DNA from: Saccopteryx bilineata
Taxonomy: Eukaryota; Chordata; Mammalia; Chiroptera; Emballonuridae
Reading direction: 5' to 3'
NCBI RefSeq assembly: GCF_036850765.1
Contig: NC_089491.1
Location: 127,796,766 to 127,860,765, forward strand
DNA length: 64,000 nucleotides
Under the pieces are notes generated by a model, which did not search any database, was not told where the DNA came from, and worked only from the letters and a program-made list of their open reading frames with translations. Of the stretch, positions 11,510 through 21,140 are shown piece by piece (within the stretch, counting starts at the first letter, position 1; every line of letters begins with the position of its first letter). Position numbers and translations under genes: made by a program.

Positions 11510-13130
11510 AACTACTTTCATTCTTTTTGTCTTAAGTGATAACATTTTAAGTACAATGAAAATGATTCTTTTAATAGTAATTCTCTTGACAGTAATTACT
11601 GTGATATGTCATGCCATGTAGAGTTAGCATGTGAAGAAACTGAATGAGGCACATTTCCCAATAATGATTATTCCAGTGAATGATAATTCAAATAGACAAG
11701 AGTACAGGAGCATCCTTAACTGCTTATCTCCCTTAAAATTTAATAAAAAATTTGCGCTTTAAATTGTAAAAAATCTTAAAAGTATGTTTTTGTGAAACCC
11801 TTTATAAGATCTATCTGATTTTGCCACCAATAAGTTTTTTATTAAAATCCTGGTTTTATCTTTTATCCTTTTGTAAAATAAATTTTTATGATAATGTAGA
11901 AACAATTTATTAATCAATATGAATGCATTTTATTTAACATCCTACACAAATATTAAATGTATGCATATTTCAATGAAAACTATTAAATTAAATATATTTT
12001 ATATATATCCACAAAATCTCAAGTTTGACATATTAATATTCTGCTCTGGTATTCTACTCTGATCACATAAGTAAATGTGATCTCTCTTTAATCTACATGC
12101 CAACTTCCAAGCTTTTCTAGAAAATTTTTGTTTTATTTCTGACATTGAAAGTAAGCTATACTCTTTATAAAATATTTTTAAATAAATGAATAGTGTATAA
12201 AATATTACCTGCACTAATAATGATCTATAAATCTGGGGAACCTGGTTTACAGGTTATTATGTACTGTGTTTTTAAAATTCTTGAGCATGGTATGCCTTTA
12301 GTAATCATATTTTACTAGATTTTACTTTTGTTCGTTTATGTATTAGACTTCCAAGATTAATGCTTTTCAGCAACATATTTCTGCAAATTTACTAGTGTAA
12401 TATTGTTCATTCTCCTAGTTTTAAATGCTCCTCTTCAGTTAGAATTACTTTCATTCCAAACTCTATCAATTTCTTTTCACTCTTAGTTGTCATTAGCTTA
12501 TCAATTTAATAGATTTTAAGGAGCAAAATCTTGTGTTTTTTTTTTCAATTTTATAACTATCCAGCTTTCTTAGCACTTAATTTTTGCTTTTAGCTTTCTT
12601 CCAGTTCTCTGCTTTCACTACTTATTTCTCTTCTATATTCTCAGGTTAAATGTTTGGCAGTGCTACCAAAGGCTCTCAAAACCTTTTTATTATCTGTTTA
12701 ATCTCTTTAATATTATAATCTTTTCCCTTTTTATACATATACTATTGAGGAGATAGTATTTTTCCTTATGATCATGGAGGTATTCCTTTTTATTACCAAG
12801 CATTTTAGCTGAAGAGTTGGCCCACTTGGTACATTGCTTTAACTCAAAATTTTAACTTTTTGTTCCACACAGATTCCTTCTCGTCTTTTCCAGCTTATTG
12901 ATTAAATATACAGATTCCATCTTTACTTAATCCTTGGCCCCCATAGAAGATGAAGTATTTTAGCTTTCTGTTTCTCACTTCTCATGACTAAAAGTTGCTA
13001 GATAAAATATTTCTTTGAATTCAGTCTGTATATATAATTTACGAATACTAAGATGAACAGGAATTTCTAGTATTCTGTGGTTCTAAATTAGTTAAAATCT
13101 AAATTCTTGTAAATATTTTCAGATACTGAA
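11510..13130. other. No gene seen; possible very old antisense L1 at about 12480-12660
   Basis: AT-rich. The stretch near 12510-12650 ('ttaaggagcaaaatcttgtg', 'cagttctctgctttcactac') is weakly like reverse-complement L1 ORF2. Otherwise nothing. Confidence 0.35.
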
Positions 13131-13147
13131 ATTAAAAAGTAAAAACA

Positions 13148-13489
13148 GGCCCTGGTAGGTAGCTCAGTGGTAGACCGTCCACCTAGCGTGTGGATATCTT
13201 GGGTGCGTTTCTGGGTCAGAGCACACTGGAGAAGCCACCGTCCACTTTTCTATTCCTCCCCGTCGCCCCTTCTGCCCCTCCCACAGCATGGCTCCATTGG
13301 TTCAAGCATGTCAGCCCTGGGCACTGAGGATGGCTCCAAACAGAGCCTCCACCTCTGGTGCTAAAAATAGCTTGGTTGAAGGATAGTCCCAGATGAGCAG
13401 AGCATCCACCCCAGACAAGGGTTGCCAGGCGGATCCCGGTAGGAGCACACATGGGAGTCTTATCTCCTTTCCTCTCACTGAAAGAAAAA
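13148..13489 (+). mobile_element. SINE-A, full length, divergent
   Basis: Head 'ggccctggtaggtagctcag' with A-box-like 'agctcagtggtaga', the 'catggctccattgg' body and an A-rich end. An exact 14-base TSD AAAAAGTAAAAACA occurs at 13134-13147 and 13490-13503. Confidence 0.92.
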
Positions 13490-13503
13490 AAAAAGTAAAA
13501 ACA

Positions 13504-14310
13504 AACGTTGTTTCAAAAGTGAACTTATATCTTTACTAAAGCTCTATTTATGTGAAAGTCAATTAATTAGGAAGGTGTTTGTTAAACTAAAGTGCTTTTG
13601 ACTAATAGCATATATTTTATCGATACCTGAGTATCACAAGGTGTTCTTGCTTTATTACCTCACAATAACACCAGGTTTCAACTTGCAAAGCATTTTTCCC
13701 ACTCAAGTGAATTCCTAAAATATTTTCTGAAACTGTTACATCAATTTTGAATGTAAAATTAAGGAAATTATAAAATATTGTGAGAAATTCCAATACCCAT
13801 GTCTGAAGTATTTCAGTTTAGAAACATGATCCTTGTGTGGCTTGTTTAATGTTTATTCTGAGTTAGCCAAAAATACTGATTCAGAAGTATAGCACTGGGA
13901 GTTAGGAGGAATTGCTGTCCTAAGTTTTAGGATACCATGTCTCCGGTATCTGTCCATTGTTGACGGCTGATTTTTTCAGCATCAATCCTAATCTCCCAAT
14001 ATGCAATTTGGGCATAAGCTTGTTTCTTTTGTTAAAATTCTTTTATAATTAGATATACTTGCTTTCTTCGTGTTGAAATATTCTCTTGACTTATTTCCTA
14101 AAGTAGATATGTCAATAAACTCATCAGTAATATAATATAATTAACCACAAAAAGGCCATTTATTATTTTTTAATTAAGCTGTTCACTATTTCTGATGATT
14201 TATCTAATTAATTTATCTGGAATCCATAAGAATAAGACTGAACTATCCTCTCTTGCCTCTTTTTCAGATTGCTTCTATAAGCAATGAAAGACCACTCTTT
14301 TATTTTACCC
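13504..14310. other. No gene or clear repeat seen
   Basis: AT-rich DNA. A weak MIR-like phrase ('actgggagttaggaggaatt', about 13895) is too short to call. Confidence 0.4.
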
Positions 14311-14497
14311 TTTTTTAAAGTATTTATTGATTTTAAAGAGAGGAGAAGGGGGAAAGAAAGAAAAACATTGATTTGCTGTTCCACTTATATGGGCATTTAT
14401 TGCTTTATTCTTGTATTTTACCTGACCAGTAGTCAAACCTTCAAACTTGGTGTGTCAAGATGATGCTCTGACCAGCTGAGCTACCTGGCCAGGGCCT
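14311..14497 (-). mobile_element. SINE-D
   Basis: Reverse-oriented: 'tttattgattttaaagagag' at the left and the head 'ccagctgagctacctggccagggcc' at the right. No clear TSD. Confidence 0.82.
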
Positions 14498-14539
14498 AAT
14501 CTAGCTTTTTTTTTTTCTTACTCCTCCTGGAGAACACAT

Positions 14540-14655
14540 GGAATAAATTGAATAAGAGGAAAGGGCAATATCTGATATAGTTCATTCTAATGTTTAGCTC
14601 TGTGCCTGGGCCATAAAATGCAAAAAAAAATATTTGTTAAATAAACGTTGCATTT
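14540..14655 (+). repeat. L2/MIR 3' tail fossil, candidate
   Basis: 'agctctgtgcctgggccata' followed by 'atatttgttaaataaacg' matches the old LINE2 3' tail order 'cacagtgcctggcacata..aatatttgttgaataaatg'. Confidence 0.45.
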
Positions 14656-14761
14656 CTTTTGAACTAAATGTTGGTTTCGGTACATACTGAAGACAGTAGT
14701 AACTAAGTTTATGTAGTGATGTCTGTGAGTATGTGTATGTGTGTCTCTCTGTGTGTGCATA

Positions 14762-14920
14762 ATTACCAATCCTTACAACAAATTTGATAGGTTTATACTT
14801 CTGCACATTTTTATACAAAGAAACTATCAGTGATAGCAAGTGATTTTCCCCAAGTATTTCAGCTAATGAAAATTAAAGCCAGAATTAAAACTTTGTTCTA
14901 GATGACTGAGTTCTTTCACA
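14762..14920 (+). repeat. MIR fossil, candidate
   Basis: 'ccaatccttacaacaaatttgatagg' and later 'gccagaattaaaac' follow the MIR order, with heavy decay. Confidence 0.45.
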
Positions 14921-15197
14921 GTCCTCTGCTCCTAAAACTTTTCAACTCAAGCACCGGTAATAATAGAAGACACTTATGTTAGTTTATGTAATAATAAGTG
15001 GCAGATATAGTATTTGAAACTAAGCAGTATGGCTTTAGAATTTGTTCTTTTAACAGTGTTCCTTAAATTCAGAGGGAAAATATGTGCATGTGTAGTTCAG
15101 TGAAACTAAAGTATTTAATATTTTGCCTATGGTACAATAAACTAAGCAATACATTCTTCTACTTTTACTCTAGTAGAATGCTTGAGGAGTATTAGAC

Positions 15198-15210
15198 AAA
15201 ATAATTTTGG
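15198..15210. repeat. Possible TSD, left copy (inverted L1 at 15365-16500)
   Basis: AAAATAATTTTGG, repeated at 16510-16522. About 150 bases of non-L1 sequence lie between this copy and the start of the L1, so the assignment is not clean. Confidence 0.4.
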
Positions 15211-15364
15211 CTGAAATAAGGTATGTCATAAAATGTGGCATTCACTTTGTGGGAATGATGCTAAATTTTGATGCATAATAACTGTGTGAGGGGAGCACTG
15301 GAAAGAAAGCCTAGGTACTGAGTTCTGGGAGATATTAAGAGGGAAAGATTGAGAAGGGAAAAAG

Positions 15365-16018
15365 AGAATTTCTAGGTCATATGGTATGGCTATTTTTAGT
15401 TGTTTTAAGGAATCTCCATATTGTTTTCCACAGGGTTGGCACCAATTAGCAGTCCCACCAGGAGTGAATAAGGTCTCTTTTCCTCCACTTCCTTGCCCAC
15501 ACATATTATATGTTGACTTTTTGATAATAGTCATTCTAACATGAGTCAGTATCTCTGGGTAAATCTAATTTGCATTTCCTTGATTATTAGTGATGTTGAA
15601 CATTTCTTCATGTCTATATATCTTCTTTGGGAAAATATCTTTTCACATCCTCTGCCCATTTTTTGATTGGCTTGTTTATTTTATTTATTTTTTTGATATT
15701 CAGTTGTACGTGTTTCTTATACTATATTGTAGATATCTACCCCATATCAGATATAAAACTTGTGAATATATTTTGCCATTCAGTAGGTTGTCTTTTTCTT
15801 TTGTTAAAGTTTCTTTTGTTGTGCAGAAGCTTTGTAGTTTAATGAAGTCTCATTTGTTTATTTTTGCTTTTATCTCTCTTGCTTTAGAAGTGTATCCAAA
15901 AATTTATTATCAGACTGTTGTCAAATAGTTTACTACCTATGTTTTCTTCTAATTTATGGTTTCAGGCCTTACATTTAAGTCTTTAACTCACTTTGTGTTT
16001 ATGTTTGTATTTATTCAA
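15365..16018 (-). mobile_element. L1 ORF2 segment, inverted part of a twin-primed insertion
   Basis: On the minus strand this is the C-terminal half of L1 ORF2. The residues TYNMCGQGSGGKETLF and NWCQPCGKQYGDSL followed by 'IPYDLE' are the cysteine-rich end region. Further right the plus strand shows the reverse complement of the 'ACSAKETINRVKRQP' type region ('tttgttgtgcagaagctttg'). Many stops and substitutions show it is dead. It adjoins a sense L1 3' end at 16030, and together they read as a single L1 insertion on the plus strand whose 5' part was flipped. Confidence 0.8.
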
Positions 16019-16029
16019 AAAAACCAAAA

Positions 16030-16500
16030 CTTCAAATTTGGAAGGATGTATGTACCCCTATGTTCATTACAGCAACATTTACAATAACCAAGATATTAAA
16101 GTGACCTAAGTGTCCAGTGATAGGTGAATAAAGGACATGTGTTATATAGTATACGCACAATGAAATGTTATGCAGCAATAAAAAAGAATAAAATATTGCT
16201 ACTTGTAACAACATAGATGGATCTAGAGTGTATTATGCTAAGTGAAATAAGCCAGGCAGAAAAAGAAAAATACTGTATGCTTTCACATATATGTGGTATA
16301 TAAACAAACAAGCAAAACAAAACAAAATGCAACTCACTAACAGAGAACAAAGGGGTAGTTATAAGAAGAGATTACTAGAATTAATAGGGTAATCATATGT
16401 AAGAAGCAAAAATGTAGAATCCTTATATTGTACAACTGAACTTAATATAACCAATATTAGGTTATATACCATCTACACAAAATATTAAATTAAACAGTAA
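16030..16500 (+). mobile_element. L1 3' end, sense part of the same twin-primed insertion
   Basis: Begins at 'ggaaggatgtatgtacccctatgttcattacagcaac', the L1 block that normally follows directly after the last bases of the inverted segment. It continues through 'gtgtccagtgataggtgaat', 'tatagtatacgcacaatgaaat', 'aagtgaaataagccaggcag' and 'tgtacaactgaacttaat', and ends in an A/T-rich tail. The ORF2 frame is broken. Confidence 0.82.
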
Positions 16501-16522
16501 AAAATGTAAAAAATAATTTTGG

Positions 16523-17550
16523 TGTACAATATCTTGTCTCTACATGGAATGTACAGTAAAACTTACATTTTTCATTAGAGCTTTTGGAGTTTAAAGAGGA
16601 AGAAAATCGAGTGGGAACTGAGTAGTGTTACAAAATGTGTAATACTGCCCCAATGAGCAGAGCCACGGATTTATTCCCTTTCTTTATCCTGAATGTGAAA
16701 GTTACTTTTCATAATTTATTTGTTTTCATATATCAATAATGATCCTGCCTTCCACAAAAAACTTCAAACAATAGATGGTTCTAAAAGATATTTTCTGCTT
16801 ATCCAGGGGGTTTTCTTATCTGCACTGAAAAACTCACAATATGATACAGCTTCTTCAATAAACATTCCAGAGCAAAAGCCAGAGAACATATTAACATATA
16901 ATTTAAGAGTAAAAATTAATACAGAAAAAGAAAGCCTTGCCCAGACTGTGTTACTATAATGACATTTTGATTGAGAACACAAGATTCTCAACTTGTGTTC
17001 TTATAGCTAATATAAAAATTCAACAGAGGAGGTAATAAGTACACTGATTTGAGAAGGTAATCTGTTTGATACTGACCCAAAAATTTAATGAATAATTTTA
17101 TTTTCTGTTTAAAACTTTGAAGTTAAAATTAAAAACCTTCTCTTATACTGAAATAAGACATATGGTTGCTGGTACATAAATCATGCATATTTTCCTATTT
17201 TAATGTATTTTATATCATTCTGTTTCTCCATCACTTTGAAATTAAAACTGATTTCCATTGCTTTAAAAAAACAACTGAAATTTATTTTTATTGGTTTATT
17301 AACCTCTAGGTTTTTTTTCTATCTTTCTCACATCAGCCACAATTTGTAAACTTTACTCTCCTTGTCTGATTAAATCAGTATAAACGAAATGGAGAATCCA
17401 AACATCAATGGCTTTCTAAAATAAAAAACATCATCTCATTTTTACTTTCCTCAATTTCTCATGAGTCATAAGTTTTTTTGTTCATCAATGATTAAAAATT
17501 AGGAATCAGAATGATTTTAAAAGTTAGACATTTTCTTGTTTAATGGTCTC
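16523..17550. other. No gene or clear repeat seen
   Basis: AT-rich unique-looking DNA. A 79-codon open frame at 16720-16959 has no recognisable domain and no partner exon. Confidence 0.5.
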
Positions 17551-17565
17551 TAACATGAAAGTTTT

Positions 17566-17765
17566 TTTTTAAATTTTTTTTATTTATTCATTCTAGAGAG
17601 GAGAGAGAGAGGGAGAGAGAGAGAGAGAGGAGAGAGAGACAGGGGGGAGGAGCTGGAAGCATCAACTCCCACATGTGCCTTGACCGGGCAAGCCCAGGGT
17701 TTTGAACTGGCAACCTCAGCATTTCCAGGTCGACACTTTATCCACTGCGCCACCACAGGTCAGGC
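17566..17765 (-). mobile_element. SINE-B, full length
   Basis: Reverse orientation: a T-rich tail, a GA-rich tract, 'ggaagcatcaactcccacat', 'ggtcgacactttatccact' and head 'gcgccaccacaggtcaggc'. TSD TAACATGAAAGTTTT (17551-17565) and TAACAGGAAAGTTTT (17766-17780), one mismatch. Confidence 0.95.
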
Positions 17766-17780
17766 TAACAGGAAAGTTTT

Positions 17781-18886
17781 ACTTAGAACATTTCAGCAAA
17801 AATGGCAACTCAGTTCTGTATGATATTAGTTTGCTTTTATTTTTCATTCAAAAACTTTCATTCTTCATTAAAACAGAAAATTACAATAGTGTTATAATTT
17901 AAAATAACTATATAATACTAAAGTTTGGCCTTTAAAATTAATGACAAATTTTATTTCATGTTAGTATATTAAACTATATTCTAAATGAGTTTTATGTTTG
18001 TTAATACTTATATCTTACATAAAATTTTTAAGTGAGCAAAAAAAAAAAAAAATTCAATTGAGAATTGAAAAGATTTCTGGTATTACTGCTTTTGCCAATC
18101 TATGACTTCTAAGTATTTTTGTTATACCGGAAAGATATGTACAAAGAGATTACAATAGAACAGTATTCCTTGGCAGAGATTCTAATTTTCCACCAATTAT
18201 TATCTTTCTTCTTTTAGTGATAAAGCCCTACACACCCAAGTTTTAGCAAGCCTTATAATTAAAGCTAAAAGACTTATGATACAGTCAGGTATAGCCGTGT
18301 CATGAAAACCTTCTTATGGGAATGCAAACAGATATGATGTGTGCAACTTTCATGTGATGTCCATGAACTTAATCCATTGTCATTCATTTAACCTTCCCTT
18401 CTTTTCTACTGATTGCCAACTGGAGACTCCAGTAACTGCTACTTTAGACCCAGAGTGGGAATCTATTTATGGAGGAGAGTAGAAGTTATTGCCAAGTCGA
18501 TTCCCCATAAGCTGTCCATGGCACCTCTGTACCTGAAAAATTGCATGAAAGAGGAATAAACTTCTATATCACATAGGCTACATATACTGAAAACAGTATT
18601 GCTAATGAATATGGTTATATTGCAAATTACAAAGTTAAGCATTGTAATATTTTAGGCTCTAAAATTAATCTTCTCCACACAAGTAAAATATCAGTGAGAT
18701 TCTATTTCTTAAATATTGTATAGTAAGAGTCAAAAGTGAAGGCCTACATAACCTTTACCTATCTAGAAAAGAGTAATTGTGAGTACTCAAGAATGACATA
18801 ACATAAATATTACATAAATATTATTTTGTTAATGCAGGATTATAATCAGAGATACTTTCACTGTAAAATAACAGATACTCATTTAA
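17781..18886. other. No gene or clear repeat seen
   Basis: AT-rich, with an A15 run at about 18039-18052. Confidence 0.5.
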
Positions 18887-19393
18887 ATGAGTATAATAAA
18901 GGTCAGAATGTATTGCAACATAGATAACACGGAGCGATTCACTGCAATATGTCCACAGTATAAATGTAAGTTTTCAGTCTCTCCGTTTCCTTGTGGCACT
19001 GAAATATTTTCATCTCATCTCTTCATGTACGTTTTTCAGAACTCTTCTATGAAGATATGCCTGTTAGGTGGTTTTATTTTTGTTTCTCAAAAATTTTACT
19101 TGATTATTTATACCTTTAGCTATCATTTCCACCAACATTAATACCAATAATATGAATACTCTTAACACTAGTCTATCCATCTAACTCACTGACTCTCTCA
19201 ATATACCAAATTCTAAAAAGAAAAACAAAATTATTTGCTCAGACTAGATCAGGTGTTCATTCCCTGGCTTCCCAAATCCCTCCTTCCTCTTGTGTAAAGA
19301 TGTGTGGCAGATGGGCAGACAGCAACTGGAACTTCCACAACAAATCTAAAACAAAAAATTAGGTGGACTATAAGCAACTGCTTTTTAGTTAAT
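18887..19393. other. No gene seen; short open frame without support
   Basis: An 84-codon frame (18887-19141) has no recognisable motif. Base composition is the same as the surroundings. Confidence 0.45.
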
Positions 19394-19406
19394 TCTGAGG
19401 AGTTTT

Positions 19407-19620
19407 TACTTATTTACTTTTTTAGATTTTTTATTTATTTATTCATTTTTATTAGAGAGAGAGGGGAGAGAGAGAGAGGGAGAGATAGAGAGAGAACAGG
19501 GGGAGGAGCAGGAAGCATCAACTCCCATATGTGCCTTGACCAGGCAAGCCCAGGGTTTTGAACCGGCGACCTCAGCATTCCAGGTCGACACTTTATCCAC
19601 TGCGCCACCACAGGTCAGGC
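19407..19620 (-). mobile_element. SINE-B, full length
   Basis: Same structure as 17566-17765 with an intact head. The 13-base TSD TCTGAGGAGTTTT is exact at 19394-19406 and 19621-19633. Confidence 0.96.
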
Positions 19621-19633
19621 TCTGAGGAGTTTT

Positions 19634-20053
19634 GAAGCATAAAATCTGGCTATGGGTCTAAGGAGCACACACAAAGTTTTAATTATTTCTATTCACAGTT
19701 ATTTAAAATAAGAATTACAATTACAAAAATCAAAAATAGGTTTCTGTTTCTTATATGCAGTCATTGTACTAATTATGAGCAAATAAGGTTTGAGAGATTT
19801 TCTGGAAGAAGAGGTAGTGGTTACTATAAAGGTGAGCACTACAAATAATTTGCAAAATATCTTAATACTAAGGAACTTCAACTATTTGAAATTGTTTCAG
19901 TAGCAATTATGTATGTGTTGAAACAAGACTGGGTTGGATTGACCTCTGTGATAAACTCATCTTTAGCTTTTTTACCTAATCATTAAATCACAGTCTCAAA
20001 TAAATAATATTTTTTAGAGCTTTACCTAATTTACTGTATCCACTTTTTGAAAA

Positions 20054-20055
<2 letters not shown>
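19634..20055. other. No gene or clear repeat seen
   Basis: AT-rich DNA between two SINEs. Confidence 0.5.
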
Positions 20056-20087
<32 letters not shown>

Positions 20088-20422
20088 TTGAGAGAGAGAG
20101 AGAAAAGAAGAGCTAGGGAGAGGAAGGGAGAGAGAGAGAAAGAAAGAGAGAGATGCATCAACTTGTTACACTTAGTTGTGCAATTGATTGCTTCACATAT
20201 GTGCCCTGATTGGGGCTTGAAACACTAACCACAAGCATCAAACTGGTGACCTGGGGTGAAACCCAGTGACCTCAAGTTCATGCTAATGTCCTCTGATGGA
20301 TGGGGGTTCTCAGCTGGTGACCCTGGGATGAAGCCAGTGATCTGGGATGGAACCAGCGACCATGAGATCAAACTGGTGACCTATGTGTTCTAGGACTATC
20401 CACTGAGCCTCTGGCCAGGGTT
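20056..20422 (-). mobile_element. tRNA-derived SINE, atypical long form with (TTA)n tail
   Basis: The right end reads, in reverse, as a tRNA-like start 'ccctggccagaggctcagtgg'. Inside are several near-repeats of a unit 'actggtgacct..gatc' and its relatives ('aaactggtgacctggggtga', 'cagctggtgaccctgggatg', 'gaaccagcgaccatgagatc'). The left end is a GA-rich tract closed by (TTA/ATT)n at 20057-20098, the reverse of a TAA-type tail. It resembles SINE-C in carrying internal short repeats but differs in head and spacing. Confidence 0.75.
20057..20098. repeat. (TTA)n microsatellite, SINE tail
   Basis: About 13 TTA/ATT units at the 3' end of the reverse-oriented SINE. Confidence 0.93.
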
Positions 20423-20748
20423 ATATCTATATTTTTATGAAACAAAACAAGCCTTAACATATTTTCTATAATGCTTATAGTTCTTCTATGAATCTAAATT
20501 ACTCAGTGGTTACAATATTCTGTTTCATAATTATTCATCTACTCCATGATTGTAATGTTAATCTAAATGAAACTAGTGATTTCATTTATTTTAACTATCC
20601 ATTTACCATCTAAAAAAACAGTGAGGTTATTAAAAAATTAAGTTGCCAGTTGTTGGGCTGAAAAGATATATTTGTGGGACTATATTTTGCAATATTAAGC
20701 ATCTTGTGGAGTGGAAAATAAATCATCAATGCATATCAGTGTTTGTTT

Positions 20749-21127
20749 GTTTGGTTGGTTTTTTTTTGTATTTTTCTGAAGCTGGAAACGGGGAGAGACA
20801 GTCAGACAGACTCCCGCATGCGCCGGACCGGGATCCACCCGGCACGCACACCAGGGGCGATGCTCTGCCCCTCCGGGGCGTCGCAGTGCCTCGACCAGAG
20901 CCACTCTAGCGCCTGGGGCAGAGGCCAAGGAGCCATCCCCAGGGCCCGGGCTATCTTTGCTCCAATGGAGCCTTGGCTGCGGGAGGGGAAGAGAGAGACA
21001 GAGAGGAAGGAGGGGAGGGGGTGGAGAAGCAAATGGGCGCTTCTCCTATGTGCCATGGCCAGGAATTGAACCCCGGTCCCCCGCACGCCAGGCCGACGCT
21101 CTACCGCTGAGCCAACCGGCCAGGGCC
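20749..21127 (-). mobile_element. SINE-A, full length, young (CpG-rich)
   Basis: Near-consensus copy with many CpGs retained ('cggaccgggatccacccggc', 'gctctaccgctgagccaac'). TSD TCAGTGTTTGTTT is exact at 20736-20748 and 21128-21140. The retained CpGs and perfect TSD mark it as one of the youngest SINEs here. Open frames on both strands across it are artefacts of its GC content. Confidence 0.96.
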
Positions 21128-21140
21128 TCAGTGTTTGTTT

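Noticed and set aside
13167..13452. Short ORFs with mixed composition
   Set aside because: They fall inside a SINE-A with defined TSDs.
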